From assembly GCA_001464455.1 (NCBI GenBank), contig LNEI01000002.1:1-64000 (forward strand): DNA of 64,000 nucleotides. Direction: 5' to 3'. A program made the position numbers and the translations under genes. Positions 27,063-34,857 of this stretch are shown piece by piece. The stretch's first letter is position 1. Each line of letters opens with the position of its first letter. The notes under the pieces were generated by a model. That model did not search any database. It had not been told where the DNA came from and was given only the letters and a program-made list of their open reading frames with translations. Source of the stretch: Acidobacteria bacterium Ga0077534. GTDB lineage: Bacteria > Acidobacteriota > Blastocatellia > Pyrinomonadales > Pyrinomonadaceae.

Positions 27063-27977
27063 ATGAGTTACGATTTATACTTCTACACCCGAAACGGTCG
27101 GGAAATAGACCCTAAGGATATTGAGGAATATCTCCTGAAAAATGGTTGTACCCGAGACGGAGAATTTCCGCAGTGGATATTCGAAAACGAAGCTACCAAC
27201 GTCTATTTCATGTTCGAGCGGCAACCGGAAAGTGACGATCCTGAAGATATTGAAATATTTGAGAGCTTTGCCGAGTTCGACAATACTCAGTTTACCTTTA
27301 GCCTCAATTTTTTAAGACCTAATTTCTTTGGGCTAGAGGCGTTTGCGTATGTTGAGAGGTTAATGGATGAGCTTGATCTTTATGCTTTAAACCCCCAGTC
27401 GCATTCTGACCCCGATACGCCGAGTCGCGAGACGTCCGAAAAGTATTATTCTGAATGGTCTAAGGCAAATCTTGACTTCAGTTCCGAACACTTTGATTCT
27501 CTAGACCTGTTGTACTTTCCGTTGGACATATCAAATGCCTACTGGAACTATAATTTTAACGCCGCTCGGCTCCAGGAAAGTCTTGGTGATGAATACTATG
27601 TTCCAACAATGTTCCTGGTGCGACGAGCGTCAACCGGGTTACCAATTACAATGTCCACTTGGACGCAACATATCCCAAATCTCTTTCCACCCGCAGATTA
27701 TTTTTTGATCAATCGGAAACGTCGGAAGCTGTTTCGCACAATCGACGAGTCGGGCTTGATCTCGCGTGAAACATTTATGCGAGTGTTCGGCTCCTATCTC
27801 GAACCGTTTGATTTTAAGGACTGCTTTATCATTCATCCAGAAAAGACAGAACTCGTTGCCGATGTATTCAACACCGTTGAATTTGAGGCAGTCTTGGAAG
27901 GCTTTTTGGGTGATGGGATCGATCTGTCGACACTTACAAATGCCGAAAGGTCACCTATACAAAAAAGTATTGACTGA
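27063..27977 (+). CDS. Hypothetical protein cotranscribed with hutU
   Basis: 304 residues, acidic, no signal or membrane segment. It starts 4 bp after hutU. The N-terminus MSYDLYFYTRNGREIDPKDIEEYL resembles the opening of small bacterial proteins of unknown function that pair a beta-strand with a helix. The rest has many aromatic residues (YWNYNFNAARL, FPPADYFLINRKRRKLF). I recognise no catalytic motif. It has lower G+C and more A/T-rich codons than the hut genes, hinting at later acquisition. An immunity- or toxin-associated role is conceivable but unsupported. Confidence 0.7.
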   Translation: MSYDLYFYTRNGREIDPKDIEEYLLKNGCTRDGEFPQWIFENEATNVYFMFERQPESDDPEDIEIFESFAEFDNTQFTFSLNFLRPNFFGLEAFAYVERLMDELDLYALNPQSHSDPDTPSRETSEKYYSEWSKANLDFSSEHFDSLDLLYFPLDISNAYWNYNFNAARLQESLGDEYYVPTMFLVRRASTGLPITMSTWTQHIPNLFPPADYFLINRKRRKLFRTIDESGLISRETFMRVFGSYLEPFDFKDCFIIHPEKTELVADVFNTVEFEAVLEGFLGDGIDLSTLTNAERSPIQKSID

Positions 27978-28014
27978 TAAAGCACGATGCTGAGCCAAAT
28001 CTTCATAAGCGTAT

Positions 28015-28602
28015 ATGACTATTGACATAGACCTTCTCGACACTGAATCAGCCAAAGAAGCAATCTTAACCGTCAGCGAAGTAGCGGCGGCCAACGGTGT
28101 CGATTGGGCATTGGTTGGCGGGATTGCGGTTGCTCTCTATGGCGGTGATCGGACTACGAAGGATGTGGACGTGATCGCCAACAAACTCCTTCCACTTGCG
28201 AGCGAGGGAAAACTACGTCAAGGTGGCGAACGGTACAGCATCAAAGCCACAAAGCGGGAAGTATTCGTTGATTGGATCCTGCGTAACGATTCATTCAAAA
28301 AGCTTTTCCAAGTCGCTCTCAGCGAAGCCGTAAAGATAAACGGCGTTCCGGTTCTGACGCCCGAATGGCTCGTCATTCTAAAGTTCATTGCGGATCGCTT
28401 CAAAGATCAGGAGGATGCCGTTTTCCTCCTCAGCCGCCCCGGCCTGGTTGACCGCCGAAAGATAAAAGAACACATCGTCAAACACGTCAGCCGCGAAGCC
28501 TGTGGCCTTGCCCGTCACGGCTACGAGCGCTGGTACGAAATGGCCGACGGCCGCTCCCGCGACGAAGCCCGTGACGCCGAAGACGGTTTTATCGATTCAT
28601 AG
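28015..28602 (+). CDS. Nucleotidyltransferase-fold protein (AbiEii/MNT-like)
   Basis: 195 residues. The segment WALVGGIAVALYGGDRTTKDVDVI is a minimal nucleotidyltransferase signature (GG, then D-x-D), with a third acidic residue possible in EVFVDWIL. Downstream LTPEWLVILKFIADRFKDQEDAVFLL matches the helical half of AbiEii-like or MNT-like proteins. Such proteins can be toxins of two-component systems or tRNA-modifying enzymes. No obvious antitoxin partner is adjacent; the unknown gene upstream is too large for a typical antitoxin. The C-terminus is Arg/Asp-rich. Confidence 0.7.
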   Translation: MTIDIDLLDTESAKEAILTVSEVAAANGVDWALVGGIAVALYGGDRTTKDVDVIANKLLPLASEGKLRQGGERYSIKATKREVFVDWILRNDSFKKLFQVALSEAVKINGVPVLTPEWLVILKFIADRFKDQEDAVFLLSRPGLVDRRKIKEHIVKHVSREACGLARHGYERWYEMADGRSRDEARDAEDGFIDS

Positions 28603-28662
28603 CAAAACCCGAACTCTAAATATTTTCGGATTTCCCCACCGATTCAGCCTTTCCTCAACCCA

Positions 28663-28739
28663 AGCAGGGTCGAACCAACTTTTTGTAGGGCAAAGCTGGA
28701 GTTATTTCATTGTTTCCTCGGCTTTGTATCGACCCTGCT
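28663..28739. repeat. Nested inverted repeat between convergent genes
   Basis: AGCAGGGTCGA (28663-28673) is perfectly complementary to TCGACCCTGCT (28729-28739). Inside it CAAAGC (28691-28696) pairs with GCTTTG (28721-28726). It lies between two convergent genes and has no T-tract. It may terminate transcription weakly or be a palindromic remnant. Confidence 0.6.
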
Positions 28740-28765
28740 GTCAAGCCATAAAGTTCGCGGCCCCT

Positions 28766-29785
28766 CTACTTCGGATTGTCCTTAATAAACTTCTCAAATT
28801 TCGCACGGTCAGGATGTGCCGGGACTTTTTCCAGAAATAGTCGATATTCCTGTGCTGCCATCGATTTGGCACCCGCGAGTTGGTAGAGATGGGCTAGTTG
28901 CAAGTGGACCTCGGCCATGCCGATCGGGTCGAGCTTTATCGCCTGATTCAAAGCTTCGGCTCCAAGGGATCCCTGCCTCCCGAGAAGGTAAGCTTCGCCC
29001 AGGAGCTGATACGCCCGAGCTGAGGAGTTGTCGAGTGAAACAGTGTGCTTCAGTACCTCAACTGCAGCTTCGTATTGCTTTAGTCCGAGCCTGACCTGGC
29101 CAAAGTTTATCCACGCCGGAGTGTACTCCATTTTTAATTCGATCGACCGACGTAGAGCCGCCTCAGCGTCGGCAAAAGATTTCCGCTCGAGATGAAGCGA
29201 ACCAAGTTTTGCCCAAGCGATGAAATCCGCGGGATCCGCCGCAACTATTTCTTTTAGAAATCTAACTAATTCGTCAGGCTTTTTCTCACTCTCGGCTTTC
29301 AGAGCCTTTTCGTATAGTTCGACGGTTTTTTCGTTTGGTGGATGAAAGAACTTTGGCACTTTGCCCGAAACTATGTCGAAATCCTCTCTCTGCTGGGTAG
29401 CACCAAAAGTGGCAAGCGAACGGCGGGCGGCTTCTATGCCGTCAAGCTCAATGATCAGCGTACCCGACGGGCCGGATCGTCTGAAGCAGTAGTTTCCGTT
29501 TTTGCCGACCGATATTCGCTTATTTGTTTGGTCACCATCGATAAGGGTGACGTTAATACGGGGCAGTTTAGTCTTTTCTACCGGGCCTTTAAGTGTTACC
29601 CGACCAAAGATGTAGGGAATATTTGCGAACGGCGAACTCAGCGAGGGCGTGTAACCAAACTCAGTACAAAAATCATCAGCCTGCGCATGGGCAAGCAACG
29701 TTGAAACGAGGATAAGAGCGACCGTGAGGAATGATCTCAAACCTTTTCTCGCACATCGATATATCGCAGAGGTCGTGTGTTTCAT
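28766..29785 (-). CDS. Exported TPR-repeat protein
   Basis: 339 residues. The signal peptide (RKGLRSFLTVALILVSTLLAHAQ) is followed by a short beta-rich module (GRVTLKGPVEKTKLPRINV..., about 60-130) resembling a carboxypeptidase-regulatory domain. Then come about five tetratricopeptide repeats (about 160-330: AWAKLGSLHLERKSFADAEAAL, PAWINFGQVRLGLKQYEAAV, RAYQLLGEAYLLGRQ..., HLQLAHLYQLAGAKSMAAQEY). It probably acts as a periplasmic protein-interaction scaffold. It is divergent from the HutG-like gene and unrelated to histidine metabolism by motif. Confidence 0.8.
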   Translation of the reverse strand: MKHTTSAIYRCARKGLRSFLTVALILVSTLLAHAQADDFCTEFGYTPSLSSPFANIPYIFGRVTLKGPVEKTKLPRINVTLIDGDQTNKRISVGKNGNYCFRRSGPSGTLIIELDGIEAARRSLATFGATQQREDFDIVSGKVPKFFHPPNEKTVELYEKALKAESEKKPDELVRFLKEIVAADPADFIAWAKLGSLHLERKSFADAEAALRRSIELKMEYTPAWINFGQVRLGLKQYEAAVEVLKHTVSLDNSSARAYQLLGEAYLLGRQGSLGAEALNQAIKLDPIGMAEVHLQLAHLYQLAGAKSMAAQEYRLFLEKVPAHPDRAKFEKFIKDNPK

Positions 29786-29907
29786 ACAAATATTGTAACT
29801 CTAGACTGAGATATTTTCCTGATTTTAATCGTTGTCAATCGGATAGACCAAGAACTCCATCTCAGGGATTTTGACTTAGCTCTCGATATAGAAAATACTA
29901 AGCTCAA

Positions 29908-30861
29908 ATGATAGACATCTTTAGCATCGCCAGTCTGCCTGCCGACGGGCTTTATATCAGTCGTGATGACCCGAATGACCCCAGGCTCGGTGACCATGTG
30001 TCGAGTGGTCGCGATCATTATGCTTCCGCAGACATCGTCATCGTTGGCTGTCCACAGGACGAGGGTGTGCGGAGAAGCCACGGACGTTTGGGCGCAGCCG
30101 AGGGACCGAATGCTGTGCGTCGCCAGTTCTATAAACTCACCACATTTAATGTTAGAAAGAGGATCTTTGATCTAGGCGACGTGCAATTCTCTAATACGCT
30201 CGAGGACACTCACGACAGGCTTACTGCAATCGTAACGCAGGTGCTGCGAGATGGAAAACGGGTGATCGTGCTCGGAGGCGGAAACGATATCTCGTACGCC
30301 GATGGCTCTGCGATGGCCGAGGTTTACGGGGCAGATCAATGGATCGGCATTAATGTTGACGCGCATCTCGACGTCAGGCTTGCCGGCGAAAGGAACAGCG
30401 GCACCCATTATCGTCAGTTGCTGGACGAAGGGCTGCTAAGGCCTGCGTATTTCTACGAAGTTGGTTTTCAAACGCACCTGACGTCGCCAATTTATTACGA
30501 GTATATCCGTTCACTCGGCGTAAACCGCATAAGTTTGGAACAGGTCAGGTCGAGGGAAGGTGCTGATACGGAGCTGAAGGAGATGATAAGGCAGAAGTTT
30601 ATCGGTCATAGTTCCTCGCTAAGTACGTTCTTTGGATTTGACCTCGACGTGGTGCGAATGGCCGACGCTCCGGGTGTTTCGTCACCGTCACCCTTGGGCT
30701 TACGGGCGGGAGAGTTCATCCAGTTAGTCAAGTACGCTGCATCGCTCGCAAATACGAAAATAATTGAATTTACAGAGGTAAACCCCCGATTTGATATTGA
30801 TGACCGCACTGCAAAGCTGGTCGCAATCGGCATGCATAGATTTTGTACGGGCGTTTCCTAA
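29908..30861 (+). CDS. hutG: Arginase-family hydrolase, probable formimidoylglutamase
   Basis: 317 residues of the ureohydrolase fold. Metal-site motifs: GGGNDISY, NVDAHLDVR (D-A-H-x-D) and FGFDLDVVR (D-x-D). In arginase and HutG the first motif normally supplies a His ligand (GGxH); here it is Asn, so one Mn site may be altered. With hutH, hutU and hutI in the same 10 kb, hydrolysis of formiminoglutamate to glutamate and formamide is the likely reaction. The substrate is inferred from context. The stop is 7 bp before the next gene's ATG. Confidence 0.75.
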   Translation: MIDIFSIASLPADGLYISRDDPNDPRLGDHVSSGRDHYASADIVIVGCPQDEGVRRSHGRLGAAEGPNAVRRQFYKLTTFNVRKRIFDLGDVQFSNTLEDTHDRLTAIVTQVLRDGKRVIVLGGGNDISYADGSAMAEVYGADQWIGINVDAHLDVRLAGERNSGTHYRQLLDEGLLRPAYFYEVGFQTHLTSPIYYEYIRSLGVNRISLEQVRSREGADTELKEMIRQKFIGHSSSLSTFFGFDLDVVRMADAPGVSSPSPLGLRAGEFIQLVKYAASLANTKIIEFTEVNPRFDIDDRTAKLVAIGMHRFCTGVS

Positions 30862-30868
30862 TAGAACG

Positions 30869-31891
30869 ATGGAACAGCAGATCAAATTCTGCACAACGCG
30901 CGATGGCGTTAGGATCGCTTACTCGGCGGTTGGCGATGGCGAGCCTTTCGTCAAGGTTGCGAATTGGCTCAATCATCTTGAAATGGATTGGATCAGCCCG
31001 GTCTGGAGCCATTGGCTCGCCGAGTTTGGACGCGGCCAGAAATTGATCCGATATGATGAGCGAGCGACGGGACTTTCTGATCGAAACGTTGACGATCTAT
31101 CGCTGGACGCATTCGTCGACGATCTGAAGTCGGTGGTCGACGCTCTCGGGTTAAAGTGCTTCCCGATGCTTGCGATCTCACAAGGCGGTCCAGTTGCCAT
31201 CGCCTACGCGGCTCGATATCCGGAAAAAGTATCACATCTGGTCATATATGGGTCGTTTGCAACTGGATGGAAAAAAGGAAAATTGAGCGAAAGCGATCGA
31301 GAAAAACGCGAGGCCCAGCTTGCTCTGATCAAACAGGGCTGGGACAGCAAGAATCCGGCAATCAGGCAGCTTTTCACAACGACATGTCTTCCGGGCGGCA
31401 GTTCAGCCGAGCACACATCGTTTAACGAGCTTCAGCGAGAATCCGTATCGGCGGGCAATGCAGCGAGGATCTTTGAGGCGATCGGGGAGTTGGATGTAGC
31501 AGATGTTTTGCCCGAGTTAAAGGTTCCTACGATAGTTCTCCACTCAAAGTTCGATGCGATGGTCCCATTTGAGGAGGGAAGGAAACTCGCCTCGATGATA
31601 CCCGATGCCAGGTTTATTCCGCTTGAAAGCTCAAATCACATATTGCTGAGATCTGAGCCAGCGTGGGAAAGGTTTCGAAACGAGGTCAACTCGTTCCTTG
31701 GGCGTGCAAACTCCCTAGATTCTAATAGTTCGACCGTGCTAGAGCGGCGTTGCCCAAAATGTCATCGGAGCTTTTCAGAAGAAATGTTCTTTTGCCTGGA
31801 TGATGGTGAAAAACTTGTCGACTTCGTCGGTGCGGATGCGGATCAAAAAAACGGGGAACTGACGAAGATCTTCGGTTTGGAGAAGCGATGA
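30869..31891 (+). CDS. Alpha/beta hydrolase with C-terminal zinc-ribbon tail
   Basis: 340 residues from the ATG at 30869 (MEQQIKFCTTRDG), the conserved start of this hydrolase group; an upstream in-frame start would overlap hutG. The hydrolase core has a nucleophile elbow AISQGGP (Ser), an acid in HSKFDAMVP and His in ESSNHILLR. The last 45 residues hold CPKCHRSF...FFCLDDGEKL, a short zinc-ribbon-like module typical of acidobacterial proteins. In relatives the same hydrolase domain is joined to cyclase or LuxR domains; here it is joined to the ribbon. Substrate unknown. It is likely cotranscribed with the hutG-like gene. Confidence 0.8.
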   Translation: MEQQIKFCTTRDGVRIAYSAVGDGEPFVKVANWLNHLEMDWISPVWSHWLAEFGRGQKLIRYDERATGLSDRNVDDLSLDAFVDDLKSVVDALGLKCFPMLAISQGGPVAIAYAARYPEKVSHLVIYGSFATGWKKGKLSESDREKREAQLALIKQGWDSKNPAIRQLFTTTCLPGGSSAEHTSFNELQRESVSAGNAARIFEAIGELDVADVLPELKVPTIVLHSKFDAMVPFEEGRKLASMIPDARFIPLESSNHILLRSEPAWERFRNEVNSFLGRANSLDSNSSTVLERRCPKCHRSFSEEMFFCLDDGEKLVDFVGADADQKNGELTKIFGLEKR

Positions 31892-31930
31892 AAATCGGGT
31901 ATGCGCGCCCACGAGCCGTTTCGTGAGCCA

Positions 31931-31962
31931 AAGAAAAGGCCGACCTTGATCAAGGCCGGCCA
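31931..31962 (-). terminator. Intrinsic terminator of the GlsB-like gene
   Basis: On the minus strand GGCCGGCCTTGATCAAGGTCGGCC forms a near-perfect stem built around CCTTGATCAAGG, directly followed by TTTTCTTT. It lies about 20 bases past the stop of the gene at 31984-32259. Confidence 0.75.
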
Positions 31963-31983
31963 AAATGTGTCGCTTTTGCGATC

Positions 31984-32259
31984 TTAGACTCTACGGCCCG
32001 AAATGGCCCTAAAGACAACCAGAACCACGATCGCTCCAATGATCGACGAAATGAAGCTCGGCAGTGAACTGCCGATATTGTCAAAGCTGCTTACCATCGG
32101 GTAGCCGACCAGCGTTCCGATGAAACCGCCAACCACGGCGCCAACGATCCCTATGATCGTTGTCATTATTACGCCACCACCATCCGCACCCGGCAATATT
32201 AACTTGGCTATGTAGCCAGCTAGGAAACCGAGAATTAACCAAATAAGTAAAGAAACCAT
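31984..32259 (-). CDS. GlsB/YeaQ/YmgE-type stress-response membrane protein
   Basis: 91 residues from the ATG at 32259, preceded by GAGGAG with 9-base spacing. The upstream GTG gives seven extra unconserved residues. Three membrane segments: LLIWLILGFLAGYIAKLIL, VIMTTIIGIVGAVVGGFIG and FISSIIGAIVVLVVF. The Gly-rich GLLAGxIA...GxxGAxxGGxxG pattern defines the transglycosylase-associated/YeaQ family, small inner-membrane proteins linked to stress. It stands alone with its own terminator. Confidence 0.92.
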   Translation of the reverse strand: MVSLLIWLILGFLAGYIAKLILPGADGGGVIMTTIIGIVGAVVGGFIGTLVGYPMVSSFDNIGSSLPSFISSIIGAIVVLVVFRAISGRRV

Positions 32260-32280
32260 ACCTTTATACTCCTCGTGCAC

Positions 32281-32519
32281 AAGCCTCTTACACTTGGCAT
32301 CAGATTAACGTGATCGCGGGAAACCGCTTGTAAAGCCGCCCCACCTTGATAAATTGAAATAAAAAAACGTCTAGCGTTCAGTATCTGTCAGAACGAGGAA
32401 GAGGTCTGTGCGTTATCACACAGTGTGTAGTTAGCCGTGTTGCAAAGGTTGACTTGACAGGTTTACGGGCATTTGGCATCCTTTAGGTTCGCTTTTGCCT
32501 CGGCAAACGAACCCGGTGT
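32281..32519. other. Intergenic region upstream of tRNA-Val
   Basis: No gene is visible in these 240 bases. They hold the minus-strand promoter of the GlsB-like gene and a plus-strand promoter for tRNA-Val. A short palindrome CACACAGTGTG lies near 32427-32437. Confidence 0.5.
32454..32482 (+). promoter_or_regulatory. Possible promoter of tRNA-Val and the thrS transcript
   Basis: A consensus TTGACA (32454-32459) is followed after 17 bases by CATCCT (32477-32482), a weak -10. The position, about 35 bases before the mature tRNA end, suits a tRNA promoter. Confidence 0.35.
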
Positions 32520-32594
<75 letters not shown>

Positions 32595-32605
32595 TTTATA
32601 TTTTT

Positions 32606-32773
32606 CGATAAGATGCTAACTAAGAACTTTGCTGTTTTTATAACTACTACGACACGCTTCTAATGGCGTGACAAACGCAGTTTCTTCGGAGATTGCAAAG
32701 CAAAGTCGCTCTTATCGGATCAAATCTATTTTTGTAGTAGTGAATTGTTAGTCATTGATTCAATTTGAGCGAC
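32606..32773 (+). promoter_or_regulatory. Structured leader of the thrS operon with competing stems
   Basis: Four inverted pairs lie in this leader: CGATAAGA (32606-32613) with TCTTATCG (32710-32717); ACTACTAC (32643-32650) with GTAGTAGT (32734-32741); hairpin CACGC/GCGTG (32653-32670); and GTCGCTC (32705-32711) with GAGCGAC (32767-32773). The arms TCTTATCG and GTCGCTC overlap at 32710-32711, so the first and last stems exclude each other in part. This is the layout of a switch or autoregulatory leader. No T-box or known riboswitch core is seen. Confidence 0.45.
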
Positions 32774-32786
32774 CAGAGGTTGTAGA

Positions 32787-32850
32787 AGCCCGCGCGTAAA
32801 CGAGGGTGAAACACCAGGTTGGCTATGTCGCCCTTGCTTACGCTCGGGCT
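32787..32850. repeat. REP-like inverted repeat just before thrS
   Basis: A 20-base arm starting AGCCCGCGCGTAA at 32787-32806 pairs with its near-complement (CCCTTGCTTACGCTCGGGCT) at 32831-32850, three mismatches, around a 24-base loop. The arm sequence is of a type often found as dispersed palindromes in Acidobacteriota. It ends 24 bases before the thrS ATG and could affect translation. Confidence 0.65.
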
Positions 32851-32874
32851 TTAGCATCAAGGATTAACATTGTT

Positions 32875-34830
32875 ATGAGCGAACTGAACGTAAAATTTGG
32901 CGACAGGCAACAGGCCATCCCTGCGCCTGCGACGGTCATTGACGCTATCAAGGCGTTTGACCGCGATCTTTTGAAGAAAGCTCTTGCCGCGAAAGTTAAC
33001 GGCGAGGAAGTGGACCTGAATCGAGAACTGGACGCTACGGACGAAGTGCTCTCGATCGAGGCGATCACTTCGGACACACGCGAGGGGCTGGAGGTTTTGC
33101 GTCATTCGACCGCGCATTTGCTTGCTGCTGCTGTTTTAGATCTTTTCCCGGGAACAAAGCTCGGCGTTGGTCCGGCTTTGATGGAGGATCCCCGTTACGG
33201 CTTCTATTACGATATTATCGCCCCGCGAAATCTTACCGAAGACGATCTGCCTGTCATTGAGAAAAAGATGAAGCAAATGGCGAAGGGCGATCTTCGCTAT
33301 CGTCGCGAGGTTGTTGAAAAATCAGCGATCCTCGATCTTTTCAAAGGCCGCGAGGAGCCCCTCAAATGCGAACTGATCGACGAGAAGGTCGATGGTTCTG
33401 CGACGATCTATCACATCGACGGTTCACCGTTCATCGATTTCTGCCTCGGCCCGCACGTTCAGCATACCGGTAAACTTAAGGCTTTCAAACTTTTAGCCCT
33501 TTCAGGAGCCTATTGGAAAGGCGACGCGGAACGCGAGCAGATGCAGCGTATCTACGGAACCGCATTCGCTTCGCAGGAAGAACTTGACGCGTGGATCAAG
33601 CAACGTGAAGAGGCTGAGAAACGCGATCATCGCAAGTTAGGCCGCGAACTGGACCTGTTCTCGATCGACGACGATTACGGCCAAGGCCTAATCCTGTGGC
33701 ATCCGAAAGGCGGCATCGTCCGGATGGAAATGGAGCGATTGCTACGCGAAGAGCTAGAGCAGCGAGGCTACAGCTTTGTTTTCACACCGCATATTGCCAA
33801 GCGAAAACTCTGGACCATCAGCGGCCACGAAGAGAATTACGCCGACGGGATGTATGCCCCGACGAGCATCGAGGACGAGGAATATCGGCTCAAGCCGATG
33901 AACTGCCCATTCCACATTGGCATTTATAAATCGTCACCGCGTTCGTACCGCGATTTGCCGCAACGATATTCCGAAATGGGCACGGTCTATCGTGCGGAAT
34001 TGTCGGGAACTTTGCATGGCCTAATGCGAGTTCGAGGATTCTCGGTCGATGACGCGCACCTTTTTGTGAGGCCAGATCAGGTCAGCACAGAAGTTTCAGA
34101 TTGTCTTGATTTTGCGATCAAGGTTTTTGATACTTACGGGTTTGATAAGGTCAAGTTTGAGCTTTCGGTTCGCGGTGGTGCTGAAAACAAAGGTTATCTC
34201 GGTGCGGACGAAGACTGGGCAAGTGCGGAAGAATCACTGGCTCAAGCACTTAGAGAGCGGAACATCACATACGAGCGCATCGAAGGCGAGGCTGCGTTTT
34301 ACGGGCCGAAGATCGATATCAAGATCGAAGACGCGATCGGCCGTGTTTGGCAGTTGGGTACGATCCAGCTCGATTTCAACCTGCCTGAACGTTTTGAACT
34401 GGAATATACTGGCGATGACAATCTAAAGCACCGCCCGTTTATGATCCACCGGGCCTTGTTTGGTTCGATCGAGCGGTTCTTTGGCGTGCTGATCGAGCAT
34501 TACGCGGGTGCTTTCCCCTTATGGCTTGCACCAGTGCAGGTTGCGGTTCTTCCGATAACAGATCGTATTAACGAATACGCTGACGGCATCGCGACAAAAT
34601 TGAGAAATGCCGGTTTCAGGGTCGAGGCGAATCTTAGATCTGACAAGATCGGTTCTAAAATACGAGATGCTCAGCTTCAGAAGGTGCCGTACATGCTTAT
34701 TCTCGGTGACCAGGAGTTGGAAAATGGTCAGGTTGCCGTCAGGCAGCGAAAACAGGGTGACATCGGTGCGATGTCGCTGGAAGAGTTCACATCGATGATC
34801 GCGACCGAAAAATCGGAGCGGCGTCAGTAG
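32875..34830 (+). CDS. thrS: Threonine--tRNA ligase
   Basis: 651 residues from the ATG at 32875 (MSELNVKFGDRQ). A longer in-frame start at 32806 would translate through the palindrome and is rejected. Domains in order: TGS (about 1-65), editing domain with HSTAHLLAAAV, class II catalytic core and an anticodon-binding domain from about 545. Zinc ligands lie in MNCPFHIGIYKS (Cys), ELSGTLHGLMR (His) and MIHRALFGSIERF (His). It leads a translation operon thrS-infC-rpmI-rplT-pheST, the same order as in E. coli and many bacteria. Confidence 0.97.
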   Translation: MSELNVKFGDRQQAIPAPATVIDAIKAFDRDLLKKALAAKVNGEEVDLNRELDATDEVLSIEAITSDTREGLEVLRHSTAHLLAAAVLDLFPGTKLGVGPALMEDPRYGFYYDIIAPRNLTEDDLPVIEKKMKQMAKGDLRYRREVVEKSAILDLFKGREEPLKCELIDEKVDGSATIYHIDGSPFIDFCLGPHVQHTGKLKAFKLLALSGAYWKGDAEREQMQRIYGTAFASQEELDAWIKQREEAEKRDHRKLGRELDLFSIDDDYGQGLILWHPKGGIVRMEMERLLREELEQRGYSFVFTPHIAKRKLWTISGHEENYADGMYAPTSIEDEEYRLKPMNCPFHIGIYKSSPRSYRDLPQRYSEMGTVYRAELSGTLHGLMRVRGFSVDDAHLFVRPDQVSTEVSDCLDFAIKVFDTYGFDKVKFELSVRGGAENKGYLGADEDWASAEESLAQALRERNITYERIEGEAAFYGPKIDIKIEDAIGRVWQLGTIQLDFNLPERFELEYTGDDNLKHRPFMIHRALFGSIERFFGVLIEHYAGAFPLWLAPVQVAVLPITDRINEYADGIATKLRNAGFRVEANLRSDKIGSKIRDAQLQKVPYMLILGDQELENGQVAVRQRKQGDIGAMSLEEFTSMIATEKSERRQ

Positions 34831-34846
34831 GAACGATTTAGACATC

Positions 34847-34852
34847 AGGAGG
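34847..34852 (+). promoter_or_regulatory. Shine-Dalgarno AGGAGG that sets the infC start
   Basis: A perfect AGGAGG lies 17 bases after the thrS stop and 5 bases before an ATC codon at 34858 that opens the conserved infC frame. There is no ATG, GTG or TTG at this position, so the site decides for an ATC start. Confidence 0.8.
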
Positions 34853-34857
34853 CAGAT

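Noticed and set aside
32806-32874. Upstream in-frame start for thrS
   Set aside because: It would translate the palindromic repeat, and conserved ThrRS similarity begins at the ATG at 32875.
32595-32874. T-box riboswitch before thrS
   Set aside because: The conserved T-box sequence and terminator/antiterminator pair are not present.
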